DNA of 64,000 nt, from assembly GCF_000445475.1 (NCBI RefSeq), contig NZ_AUPZ01000007.1, forward strand, positions 1 through 64,000. Direction: 5' to 3'. Position 1 is the first letter of the stretch. Each line of letters starts with the position of its first letter. Source of the stretch: Sulfurimonas hongkongensis. Lineage in GTDB: Bacteria; Campylobacterota; Campylobacteria; Campylobacterales; Sulfurimonadaceae. Under the pieces are notes generated by a model, which did not search any database, was not told the origin of the DNA, and saw nothing but the letters and a program-made list of their open reading frames with translations. The position numbers and the translations under genes are program-made. Below, piece by piece: positions 36,249 to 44,550 of this stretch.

Positions 36249-36305
36249 GTGACAAAATAGATGAAGGTTCTCTTCATTTTATGAAATAAAATTAAGGAAA
36301 ATAAG

Positions 36306-37280
36306 ATGGCAAGAGCAGATATGTTAGGCGAGTCCCTTTGGGACGCGTACTCAAATAAAGTAACAACGTTGATGAACAACCCTAAGCATCAAGGTGAAAT
36401 AAGCGAAGCAGAGGCAGAGTCCCGTGGTAATAAACTTATCGTTGCAGATTTTGGTGCAGAGAGCTGTGGAGATGCTGTTCGTTTGTATTGGGAGATAGAT
36501 CCGACAAACGATAAGATTGTAGATTCAAAGTTTAAGAGCTTTGGTTGTGGAACTGCTATCGCATCTTCTGATGTTATGACTGAGCTTTGTATTGGTAAAA
36601 CAGTTGATGAGGCTGTAAAGATTACAAATATCGATGTTGAGTTTGCACTTCGTGATGACCCAGATACTCCAGCAGTTCCACCTCAAAAGATGCACTGTTC
36701 AGTTATGGCTTATGATGTTATAAAAAAAGCGGCGGGTCTTTACAAGGGTGTAGATGCTGAGAGTTTTGAAGAAGAGATTATTGTTTGTGAGTGTGCGAGG
36801 GTTAGTCTTAGCACCTTAAGAGAAGTTATACGACTAAATGACTTAACAACTATCGAGCAGATAACAGACTATACAAAAGCTGGTGGTTTTTGTAAGAGCT
36901 GTATTAAGCCAGGTGGACATGAAGAGAGAGAGTGGTACTTAGTGGATATTTTAAGAGATACAAGGAAAGAGATGGATGAGGAAAAAATGAAAGCAGCAGC
37001 TGATGCAGGTGCTTCAGGAGACTTTGCTAGTATGACTCTAGTTCAGCAGATAAAAGCAGTTGATGCTGTTATAGATGAGAGCGTTAGACAGTTCCTTATC
37101 ATGGATGGTGGAGATATGGAAGTTATAGACATCAAAAAAGGTGATGAGTACATAGATATTTACATTCGCTACTTAGGTGCTTGTAATGGATGTGCATCAT
37201 CTTCAACTGGCACACTTTATGCCATAGAAGCAACTCTAAAAGAGAAACTATCAAAAAACATTCGTGTTCTCCCAATTTAA
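36306..37280 (+). CDS. nifU: Fe-S cluster scaffold protein NifU
   Basis: The 324-residue modular scaffold has an IscU-like domain at about 1-140 with cluster Cys residues (GCGTAIASSD, MHCSVM). A central 2Fe-2S domain follows (CECARVSL and CKSCIKPGG, about 161-205), then a C-terminal NifU domain with GACNGCASSS near 295. It receives sulfur from NifS and passes clusters to apo-proteins. ATG follows AAGGAAAATAAG. Confidence 0.96.
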   Translation: MARADMLGESLWDAYSNKVTTLMNNPKHQGEISEAEAESRGNKLIVADFGAESCGDAVRLYWEIDPTNDKIVDSKFKSFGCGTAIASSDVMTELCIGKTVDEAVKITNIDVEFALRDDPDTPAVPPQKMHCSVMAYDVIKKAAGLYKGVDAESFEEEIIVCECARVSLSTLREVIRLNDLTTIEQITDYTKAGGFCKSCIKPGGHEEREWYLVDILRDTRKEMDEEKMKAAADAGASGDFASMTLVQQIKAVDAVIDESVRQFLIMDGGDMEVIDIKKGDEYIDIYIRYLGACNGCASSSTGTLYAIEATLKEKLSKNIRVLPI

Positions 37281-37339
37281 TGATTTAGGGTTTGAACGTA
37301 TAGAATATTTTTAAAAATGTTCACCAGAGCCCAAAATAG

Positions 37340-37358
37340 AGCCGAAGGTGATTCGGCT
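37340..37358. terminator. Hairpin between nifU and a convergent gene
   Basis: AGCCGAA and TTCGGCT form a perfect stem around GGTGA, followed by TGTATTGTT. It probably ends nifU transcripts and perhaps those of the convergent small gene. GTTAGGC at 37365-37371 directly follows. Confidence 0.55.
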
Positions 37359-37371
37359 TGTATTGTTAGGC

Positions 37372-37683
37372 TTATCGCCAATAGTTGTTTGCAATAGCTA
37401 TGGTTTTAAACTCAATTGCTACTAGCTCCACTGCGTACATTAAGAGTTCAGGGTCATCTTGGTATTTTTTTCTAACGGCTTGTTTAATTTTTGGATCTTG
37501 CTGAATAGCACCTATTGTTTTTCTTACCATTTTTATAGCAAGCATACGCCCTTCAAGAGGAGTTTTAGTGATCAAACTTGGCATATAGTCTTGGGTGCTT
37601 TTCATATCTGCTGCTTGCACACAGCTAATAGATCCAAGTGACAAAAAAGATAACAACAACATGGATTTGAGTATATTTTTCAT
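37372..37683 (-). CDS. Small exported protein, unknown
   Basis: The 103-residue protein has a signal peptide (to about residue 24) with a Cys just before the cleavage site (SISCVQA), which could also be a weak lipobox. The mature part is short, helical and basic. No family is recognised. ATG follows AAGGAGAATT. Located between nifU and the two-component system, on the strand of the latter but separated by 150 bases. Confidence 0.7.
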   Translation of the reverse strand: MKNILKSMLLLSFLSLGSISCVQAADMKSTQDYMPSLITKTPLEGRMLAIKMVRKTIGAIQQDPKIKQAVRKKYQDDPELLMYAVELVAIEFKTIAIANNYWR

Positions 37684-37831
37684 GATAATTCTCCTTAGTG
37701 ATTAAAAGTTAGAAGTTTATACAAAAAGGCAAAACTCTAACTATCTATTAGCAAACACTTTGTTTTGCTAAAACCGCCTTGTTTTATAAAATATAGTATA
37801 TCACAAATTGGTATTTTGATTTTTAAGGGCA

Positions 37832-39019
37832 TTATAGCCGTAGCACAATCTGATACTTTGAATCTATGCTATGGGCATCAAATTCCCATTTATAGTAGTT
37901 ACAAAGAGTCTTTACAATCTCTAAACCTTTGCCTGTGGAGTCAATAATTTTATTTTTCTCCCTAGAGATTGGGTTTGTAATTGTTAAGACAGCTTGTCTG
38001 CAATGGATATGAATTGTTGCTCCTTTGAGACTATGGTTGATAGTGTTCTCAATAAGAATACGTAGCACTCTTTGATAGGCTTCAACTGGAAGATTTAAAA
38101 CCTTATCTTGCGACATGTCTATCTCAAATGTGAGCCCTCTATGTTCCCATAAAGGTTGGAGCTCATCTATGAGATACAAAACAGATTTTTTAAGGTGTGT
38201 TTTTTCTACCTTTTGGCTGACTTTACGTGAATGCAAAATTTTTGTAATCTTATGTGAGATTTCATCTATCTCTTTTTTTGCTTCCTCAATCGATTCTTCA
38301 CTCCATTTTCCTTTTTGATTTGCCAAATCGATACGCAAACGTAGTTGAGCAAGAGGAGTTTTTAGCTCATGAGTAAGTGCTTTCATCGACTCATGCTGTG
38401 CTTTTTGTAGCCGGCTGATGCGTTGTTGGAGCGAGGCAATTGCATCACGAAGTGTGATAATCTCCGATCCACCAGTTACTCCCTCGGGCTTTTTGTCAGG
38501 GTCTTCACAAGTGAGACAGTGGTTTACGAGCTTATTAAATGGAATAAACAAAAGGCGTACAAGAAAGTAGATAAGAAGAGATGTAAAAACAAAGCCAAAG
38601 ATAAAAAAAACCCATCGGTCACTGACCATGCTGACAAGCTCTTCGTTAATCTTTTCAGTCGAAGAGCTTACAGTAAAGTAGCCTTCGTTACCGAGTTTTT
38701 TAAACTGATAGATACGCTCTTTATTTGAGAGAGGTTTATAGGAGAGCATCTCTATTTTGATATCATAAATCAGTCCCCCTTGGAGTACATTTAGAAGTTG
38801 TGGATGCTGATACATCTGTGTTTGCATTGTCTTAGAATACTCTTTTGTATCAAACTCAATAGAGAGCATATTTGTCAAAAAGGAGAGGCTTCTGTTGAGG
38901 CATTTGTGCATATGCTGATGGTATATGCCAGAGAGCCCATAGCCAAAAATAAGAACAGAGACGATTGTCATCCCTAAAGATACGGCTAATATCCTTCCTT
39001 TAAATGTTTTTAAGAGCAT
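37832..39019 (-). CDS. Sensor histidine kinase
   Basis: The 395-residue membrane kinase has transmembrane segments at about 10-32 and 136-159 enclosing a periplasmic sensor region of about 100 residues. The phospho-acceptor His217 is in MKALTHELKTPLAQLRLRI. The N-box is IENTINHS and a short G-box is STGKGLEIVKTL. The ATP lid is reduced, typical of the ArsS-like kinases of this phylum. It overlaps the response regulator gene by 20 bases. Confidence 0.92.
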   Translation of the reverse strand: MLLKTFKGRILAVSLGMTIVSVLIFGYGLSGIYHQHMHKCLNRSLSFLTNMLSIEFDTKEYSKTMQTQMYQHPQLLNVLQGGLIYDIKIEMLSYKPLSNKERIYQFKKLGNEGYFTVSSSTEKINEELVSMVSDRWVFFIFGFVFTSLLIYFLVRLLFIPFNKLVNHCLTCEDPDKKPEGVTGGSEIITLRDAIASLQQRISRLQKAQHESMKALTHELKTPLAQLRLRIDLANQKGKWSEESIEEAKKEIDEISHKITKILHSRKVSQKVEKTHLKKSVLYLIDELQPLWEHRGLTFEIDMSQDKVLNLPVEAYQRVLRILIENTINHSLKGATIHIHCRQAVLTITNPISREKNKIIDSTGKGLEIVKTLCNYYKWEFDAHSIDSKYQIVLRL

Positions 39020-39650
39020 AGCCTCTTCCTTTGAGTGTCTCTATGGGGTTTATGGGAAGTTTTTTACGGATATTGCTAATGACTACATCAATAGTGTTAG
39101 AACTCATAGAAGTGGGGTCGTTATAGATCGCATTAGTGATATCGTCACGTGTTAAAATTTTATCAGGGTGAGCAGCGAGAAAAAAGAGAAGATCATGCTC
39201 TTTTTTGGAAAGACGTAGAGGCTGTTGCTCATAGTGCAGTTGTTCAAGTTTGATGTCAATGTAAAGTCCATCTATTTCAATGATATCAGGGCAATAGCGA
39301 TGAACAAGAGCGTCAATACGCATCTTGAGTTCGCGTAGGTCGTAAGGCTTCTCAAGATAGTCATCTGCCCCAGCACTCAAGCCACTAATCCGCTCCTCTA
39401 CTCCTCCATACGCACTTGCAATTATCACGGCACACGAGGGCTGTAATTTTTTGAGCTTTGGAATAATCTCCATACCTTCATCCACTCCCGAGAGATTCCT
39501 ATCAAGCAAAAGCGCCTCATAAGCGAAGCTCTCTATATAAGCATAGGCCTCTTCAAGCGAACTCAAAGCATCAACTATGTAAAAAGGTGCAAGAGCATCA
39601 CATAGCATGGTTCTCATTTTATTATCATCTTCTATTATAAGTATTCTCAT
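39000..39650 (-). CDS. OmpR-family response regulator
   Basis: The 216-residue regulator has a receiver domain with acidic pocket (IIEDD), phospho-acceptor Asp50 (LLLDRNLSG) and Lys in EKPYDLRELK, followed by a winged-helix DNA-binding domain (SKKEHDLLFFL...VISNIRKKL). It is divergent from the porin gene across a 127-base gap, so the porin and the following flavoprotein are the natural target candidates. Confidence 0.94.
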   Translation of the reverse strand: MRILIIEDDNKMRTMLCDALAPFYIVDALSSLEEAYAYIESFAYEALLLDRNLSGVDEGMEIIPKLKKLQPSCAVIIASAYGGVEERISGLSAGADDYLEKPYDLRELKMRIDALVHRYCPDIIEIDGLYIDIKLEQLHYEQQPLRLSKKEHDLLFFLAAHPDKILTRDDITNAIYNDPTSMSSNTIDVVISNIRKKLPINPIETLKGRGYALKNI

Positions 39651-39777
39651 GACAACTATTATAGTTAATTATATCTATATAGATTCTTTTATAATAAAAA
39701 GTTATCACATTTTAATGATTTTTTCATCTAGGACAAGTAGAATTGAGTTGTAATTAAAAATCTTAAGGAGATAAGAG

Positions 39778-41151
39778 ATGAAAAAAGGGATAGTTTTATC
39801 ACTAAGTGCAGTTGTTGCAACGCAAGTAATGGGAGCTAATATTGAAGTAGGCGGTAAAGACGCAGGCGAATTAACAATGCAGTTTAAAGCAATGACGGTT
39901 TTAAGTGATAAAGAGAATGGTTTTGCACCTTCAAATGGAACGGGGTATCTTGTAAAGCTCAAATATGAGACAGCGGATATTTTAACACAGGGGCTTAAAA
40001 TAGGAGTAGCTACTTATATCAATGGGGACGCAGGACTCACTGAGTGGGATGAAAATAATGCAGCAGATGGATATAACAAAGGAGCCTATGGCATGGTCAC
40101 AGATGCTGGTGGTGCATCAAAAGGGGTACTAGGTGAATTGTATCTCTCTTATAAACATCAATATTTTGATGCAACATTAGGGCGTCAAATACTTAAAACA
40201 CCACTTACACAGATTCAGACATCACTCACTCCAAATTTTTATGAAGCATATATGTTAGGTACAGAGGTAATAGATGGTCTTCGTCTTACTGCTGGACATA
40301 TCACAAAAATGTCTTTAGGTTCTCGTGCAGCGCCTGATGCGGGTGTGATAGGTGAAAACACGGGAACAGCAGGTGTTGGTTTTGCAAATAGTAAGCTTGT
40401 AAGTTTTGGTGGCAATATGGAGCAAGCAAAGTTTTATAATATGGGAATTATTGCAGGTTTAGGAAAAGAGACAGATGGTCGCTCTATGATTGGAGCTACT
40501 TATACAGGAGTAAAAAACTTAAGTGTAGATTTATGGATGTATCGTTCTGCTGATATTGCAAACGATTTTTACGGGGAACTCAAGTATGGTATGCCAGTAG
40601 CTAAGGGTATCAAGCTAAATATGAACGCTCAGTATCTAGTGCAAAAGGATACAGGAGATTCACTTGCAGGGGAGAGAGATTTTAATATGCTGGGCGCAAA
40701 AGTAGCCCTAGGCAATAAAAAATGGGGCGCTTTTATTGCTTATAACAAATCTGGAGATGCCGAGGGAACAAAAGGGCAGTACTTCAATGCTTGGGGAGCT
40801 GATCCAGCGTACACAAGCTCTATCTTCTCGCGTAATGCTTACCGTACGGATGTAAGTGCATATAAAGTGGGTGTACATTATGTGTTTATGAAAGGCTTGA
40901 AGCTTATGGTCAATTATGCAGACTATGGAAAATCAAAAAGTACTCTAGGGGGCGCAACAACTACAACGCCAAATACAGCTTTAGAAGATGCTACAGAGAT
41001 AGATACAGTGTTAGTCTATAAACCAAATAAAGAGTGGATGTTTAAAGTGTTTAATGCGATACGCACAAGTGAATACAATGGGCGAGTAATTGCAAAAACA
41101 CCTGAGAGAAAAATGAATCACTTTCGTGCGATCGCATCGTATACATTTTAA
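39778..41151 (+). CDS. Outer-membrane porin (OprD/MOMP-like)
   Basis: The 457-residue protein has a signal peptide (cut after about residue 20), alternating beta-strand pattern throughout and a terminal Phe in IASYTF, the sign of outer-membrane insertion. Composition and length match porins of the OprD/major outer-membrane type in Campylobacterota. Substrate is unknown. ATG follows AAGGAGA. The next gene, an FCSD-type flavoprotein, starts 29 bases later and is probably co-transcribed. Confidence 0.85.
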   Translation: MKKGIVLSLSAVVATQVMGANIEVGGKDAGELTMQFKAMTVLSDKENGFAPSNGTGYLVKLKYETADILTQGLKIGVATYINGDAGLTEWDENNAADGYNKGAYGMVTDAGGASKGVLGELYLSYKHQYFDATLGRQILKTPLTQIQTSLTPNFYEAYMLGTEVIDGLRLTAGHITKMSLGSRAAPDAGVIGENTGTAGVGFANSKLVSFGGNMEQAKFYNMGIIAGLGKETDGRSMIGATYTGVKNLSVDLWMYRSADIANDFYGELKYGMPVAKGIKLNMNAQYLVQKDTGDSLAGERDFNMLGAKVALGNKKWGAFIAYNKSGDAEGTKGQYFNAWGADPAYTSSIFSRNAYRTDVSAYKVGVHYVFMKGLKLMVNYADYGKSKSTLGGATTTTPNTALEDATEIDTVLVYKPNKEWMFKVFNAIRTSEYNGRVIAKTPERKMNHFRAIASYTF

Positions 41152-41180
41152 AAAATCGAAAATAGACAAAGGAGAGAGAT

Positions 41181-42551
41181 ATGGATATATCAAGAAGGAA
41201 TTTACTCAAGGCCTCAGGTCTGAGTGTTGCAACTTTTGCAGTAACTGGAAGTGGTGCTATTGCGGCTGTGACATCTGACTCAAAAACAGATGAAAGAGTA
41301 AAAAAACTGATGCCAAAATCAACTGGCAAAAGAGTTGTGATTGTTGGTGGTGGGTGGGGTGGTCTAACAGCTGCACGAAACATCAAGAAAAAAGCACCTG
41401 ACGCTGAGGTTGTAGTCCTTGAAAAAAGAGCTGTATTTACTTCATGTCCAATCTCAAACGAGTGGATTGTAGGGGAGATTCCACTTGACTTTTTAACTCG
41501 TGATTTTTTTACTGGGGCAAAAGAGTATGGATATACGATGCTCCAAACAACTGTAACAGATATTGATCGTAAATCAAAAACAGTTGCAACGGCTAACGGT
41601 ACAATCGACTATGATTATCTTGTTCTCTCTCCTGGGATTCGTTATGACTACTCTAGCTGGTTTGGCGATGATGCACAGATGTCCGAGAGGTGCCGACAAG
41701 AGTGTCCGCCAGCTCTGATTCAAGGAAGTGAACACGCGGCACTTAAGAAGATATTAGAAGAGTTTGACGGAGGTAACTTTATCATCTCTATCCCTGATGG
41801 TGCCTATAGATGCCCACCAGCACCCTATGAGCGAGCCGCACTAATTGCAAACTACTTTAAAAAGAACGATATCGATGGCAAAGTAATTATCTTAGATCCA
41901 AAAGAGAGTCCAAAGCCAAAAGGACCGGGTTTTATGGCGGCTTATAAAGAACTCTATGGGGATATCGTAGAGTATCATCCAAACTCTTCAGTTAAAGGTG
42001 TAGATCTTGATAAAAAGGAGTTAAAAGTAGCTGTAACAGATGCAGATTTAAAAACAACGATGAAAACTCTCAAGTTTGATGCAGCAAACCTTATCCCCGT
42101 AAATGCTGCATCAGAGCTAATCGAAAAAGCAGGTGTTTCTATGGGTAGAGCGGGATGGGGGCAGATGAAGGCACCAACATTTCAAACTAAAGCTGATGAG
42201 AGAGTTTTCGTCATTGGTGACTCTGTAGGTGGATACCCGTATCCAAAATCAGGCTCTATCGCAAATGGTCAAGGGCATATTGTTGCAGATCAGATTGCAA
42301 GTAGAATCAATGGCGCCAAAGAGTTGGCAAATGTAACACTACCTATAAACACTTGCTACTCGATGGTCAATGACACAGAGGCGATCTCTATCTCAGCTTC
42401 TTTTTCTCTTGTAGATACAAAAGATCCTCAAGGGAATGCTATCAAAAAAATCAAAGGGAGTAAAAAAGCAAACAACAAACGTTCATCAGCACTTGGAAAA
42501 GGAACACACAACTGGTTCCAAGGTATGATGACTGATATATTCGGTGCGTAA
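41181..42551 (+). CDS. FCSD-type flavoprotein, second copy
   Basis: This 456-residue paralogue of the flavoprotein at 27965 has a twin-arginine signal (ISRRNLLKASGLSVATFAV) and FAD site VVIVGGGWGGLTAARN near 53. The Cys pair is in FTSCPISNEW (about 94) and AYRCPPAPYERAA (about 212). Unlike the first copy it has no lipobox Cys, so it should be soluble in the periplasm. No cytochrome subunit lies next to it. Co-location with a porin and a two-component system suggests substrate-controlled expression. Confidence 0.88.
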   Translation: MDISRRNLLKASGLSVATFAVTGSGAIAAVTSDSKTDERVKKLMPKSTGKRVVIVGGGWGGLTAARNIKKKAPDAEVVVLEKRAVFTSCPISNEWIVGEIPLDFLTRDFFTGAKEYGYTMLQTTVTDIDRKSKTVATANGTIDYDYLVLSPGIRYDYSSWFGDDAQMSERCRQECPPALIQGSEHAALKKILEEFDGGNFIISIPDGAYRCPPAPYERAALIANYFKKNDIDGKVIILDPKESPKPKGPGFMAAYKELYGDIVEYHPNSSVKGVDLDKKELKVAVTDADLKTTMKTLKFDAANLIPVNAASELIEKAGVSMGRAGWGQMKAPTFQTKADERVFVIGDSVGGYPYPKSGSIANGQGHIVADQIASRINGAKELANVTLPINTCYSMVNDTEAISISASFSLVDTKDPQGNAIKKIKGSKKANNKRSSALGKGTHNWFQGMMTDIFGA

Positions 42552-42584
42552 GCCTCTAGAGACAAAATTTTCATTCTTTTTCAT

Positions 42585-42616
42585 TTTTATGCGAGAACTT
42601 CTCCTCTCGCATAAAA
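42585..42616. terminator. Bidirectional terminator
   Basis: TTTTATGCGAGA pairs perfectly with TCTCGCATAAAA across an eight-base loop, between the convergent flavoprotein and cytochrome b genes. Confidence 0.75.
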
Positions 42617-42634
42617 TCAAACCATAGGCTTCTT

Positions 42635-43204
42635 TTATTTTTCCCCATTTATCATAGTCGATACTATTCCTTTTTCATCTCTGTTTTCAGCTATAAAGAC
42701 ACCTATAATGTGTAGTGGTACAAAGTATAAAAGGATATTATAGACTAGTTCGTGGATTTCTTTTATGCTGTGAGCTGTCTCTTCTGCAAGCCCTAAAGCC
42801 TCATAAAAGTACATAGTAAAACCACTAACACTCATAAAAAGGATAGTTGCATATACAATATAGTAAGAGATGCGAACTACTTTTTTGTGAGTGCTCAAAG
42901 AGCTAAAGCTTCTCTTTTTTGAACCCTCTTTAAAGTGTATAAATATTCTAAACAAGAGTAGCGCGACTAGAGCGTAGCCCAAAATATAGTGCCACTCCCA
43001 CATACCTGCCCTGATGGCTTTTGCTATGACTTTTGCCTGCTCGCTTGTTATGCTAATGTCAATCTTTGAGAGTTCTAACATGATAAGCTCAGAGTTAGTC
43101 CTCCAACTTAAAAAAGTTTTTCTTAAAAGTACAGTGCCGATAAGCCCTAGGATAACTAGAGCGTTTAGCCAGTGCCAAATGCGAAAAGATGTTGAGTATT
43201 TCAT
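42635..43204 (-). CDS. Cytochrome b561-type membrane protein
   Basis: The 189-residue integral membrane protein has four transmembrane segments. His residues suited to bind two b haems are in RIWHWLNAL (start), EWHYILGYAL, EIHELVYN and VPLHIIGVF. The pattern resembles the b subunit of Ni-Fe hydrogenases and formate dehydrogenases, but no such enzyme is next to it. It may be a stand-alone quinone-linked electron carrier. Confidence 0.85.
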   Translation of the reverse strand: MKYSTSFRIWHWLNALVILGLIGTVLLRKTFLSWRTNSELIMLELSKIDISITSEQAKVIAKAIRAGMWEWHYILGYALVALLLFRIFIHFKEGSKKRSFSSLSTHKKVVRISYYIVYATILFMSVSGFTMYFYEALGLAEETAHSIKEIHELVYNILLYFVPLHIIGVFIAENRDEKGIVSTMINGEK

Positions 43205-43237
43205 TGAAACTCCTCTGTTTGTGATATTATAGCAAAG

Positions 43238-44017
43238 ATGAAATATAAAAAAATAAACAACATAAACACTCCAGAACTAGCTATTTATCAACAGCTAAGA
43301 GATAATGCTTTTACAGCTGACAACAGCTTTATAGCCGATAGCCCTAAGGTTGTAAATATGCTTTTAGGCAGTGATATAGAAGTAAAAAGCATCTTGGCAA
43401 CAAAAGAGTATTATGATGAATTTTCACATTTTGTAGAATTAAAAAACATTAAGAATCTTTTTCTTGCAACTAAAGAGGAGATGCAAAGCATTGTCGGACA
43501 TAAAATTCATCATAACTGCATGCTACATGGAGTTCGCCCAGATGAGACTCCGCTAGAGGCACTAGGAGAGAGCATCTTGATGTTAGATGCCATAACATCT
43601 ACAGAAAATGTCGGCTCCATTGCAAGAAGTGCAGCTGCGCTTGGAGTTGACTCTTATCTCTTATCGCGTCAGTCACCGCATCCCTATGGTAGACGTGCTT
43701 TAAGGGTCTCTATGGGGTATGTGAGCAAGCTAAAAATTCACATCTATAAAGATATAAGAGAGACAATAGAGGTACTTAAAAAAAATGGGTATAGAGTATT
43801 TGCTGCAGAAGTTACACCAGATGCAACTCTTCTCTCACAAGTAAAAGCTTCCGAAAAATGGGCTCTTTTAATGGGGCATGAAGGTTTGGGAATATCAGAT
43901 GAAGTGCTTAATCTGTGTGATGAAGTTCTGACTATAGAGATGGCTGATGGTGTTAAGAGTTTTAATGTCAGCGTTGCAGCTTCCATCATGATGTATCAGC
44001 TTTTATCTAGGAGCTGA
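43238..44017 (+). CDS. TrmH/SpoU-family RNA 2'-O-methyltransferase
   Basis: The 259-residue protein has an N-terminal substrate-binding domain and a C-terminal SPOUT domain with motif 1 SIARSAAALGVDSYLLS, motif 2 LLMGHEGLGIS and motif 3 FNVSVAASIMMY, which form the trefoil-knot AdoMet site. The RNA target (rRNA or tRNA) cannot be told from sequence alone. A TATTAT box lies just upstream. Confidence 0.9.
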   Translation: MKYKKINNINTPELAIYQQLRDNAFTADNSFIADSPKVVNMLLGSDIEVKSILATKEYYDEFSHFVELKNIKNLFLATKEEMQSIVGHKIHHNCMLHGVRPDETPLEALGESILMLDAITSTENVGSIARSAAALGVDSYLLSRQSPHPYGRRALRVSMGYVSKLKIHIYKDIRETIEVLKKNGYRVFAAEVTPDATLLSQVKASEKWALLMGHEGLGISDEVLNLCDEVLTIEMADGVKSFNVSVAASIMMYQLLSRS

Positions 44018-44051
44018 TTGCAGAGACGTAACTACATTAAGAGCTAAAAAA

Positions 44052-44270
44052 TCATAAACTAGGAAGTCCATACCTAGTAGTTAAATTTATATCTAGCTCA
44101 TACCCCAAACTAGCAAGGATAATATCGAGTGTTTTTACAGATACACTTCCAAGCTTATCTCTTTCTATGTTGCCCAACGTTACACGGCTAATGCCACTTA
44201 GATTTGCTAGTTTTGCCTGAGTCATAGCTTTTTCTTTTCGTAAAGTTTTAACTCTTTGAGATTCACTCAC
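44052..44270 (-). CDS. XRE/HipB-like helix-turn-helix regulator
   Basis: The helix-turn-helix is clear: MTQAKLANLSGISRVTLGNIE. I set a GTG start at 44270, giving 72 residues, because a longer frame to 44369 would run antisense through the next gene and lacks a normal N-terminus. The protein looks like the small DNA-binding antitoxin type, but no toxin gene is adjacent. Confidence 0.6.
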   Translation of the reverse strand: MSESQRVKTLRKEKAMTQAKLANLSGISRVTLGNIERDKLGSVSVKTLDIILASLGYELDINLTTRYGLPSL

Positions 44271-44274
44271 AGGG

Positions 44275-44550
44275 GTGAAAGGCTTGTCTTTAAAAGGCTT
44301 AATGACAACTGAGAAGATTACAGCTATAATCACACACTTAAAAACTAAAGGTTTGGTTATGGATGGCACTAAGAGAAAAGATATAAAAAGTGGTCAAAGC
44401 GTGGCTATTGTTCTAAAGCAAGATCAACAGAGTGGGCTTCTTACTGATGGTATCGTTCGCGACATTCTTACAAAATCTCCATCTCATCCTCATGGTATAA
44501 AAGTGCGACTTATGAGTGGTGAAGTTGGCCGAGTTAAGGAGACATACTAA
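44275..44550 (+). CDS. YwbE-like small protein
   Basis: The core matches the YwbE family: KRKDIKSGQSVAIVLKQDQ, GIVRDILTKSPSHPHGIKVRL and GEVGRV. The family is about 65 residues, so ATG at 44302 or even later may be the real start instead of GTG at 44275. Function is unknown; a nucleic-acid-related OB-like fold is plausible. It abuts dbpA with its TAA just before the dbpA ATG. Confidence 0.75.
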   Translation: MKGLSLKGLMTTEKITAIITHLKTKGLVMDGTKRKDIKSGQSVAIVLKQDQQSGLLTDGIVRDILTKSPSHPHGIKVRLMSGEVGRVKETY

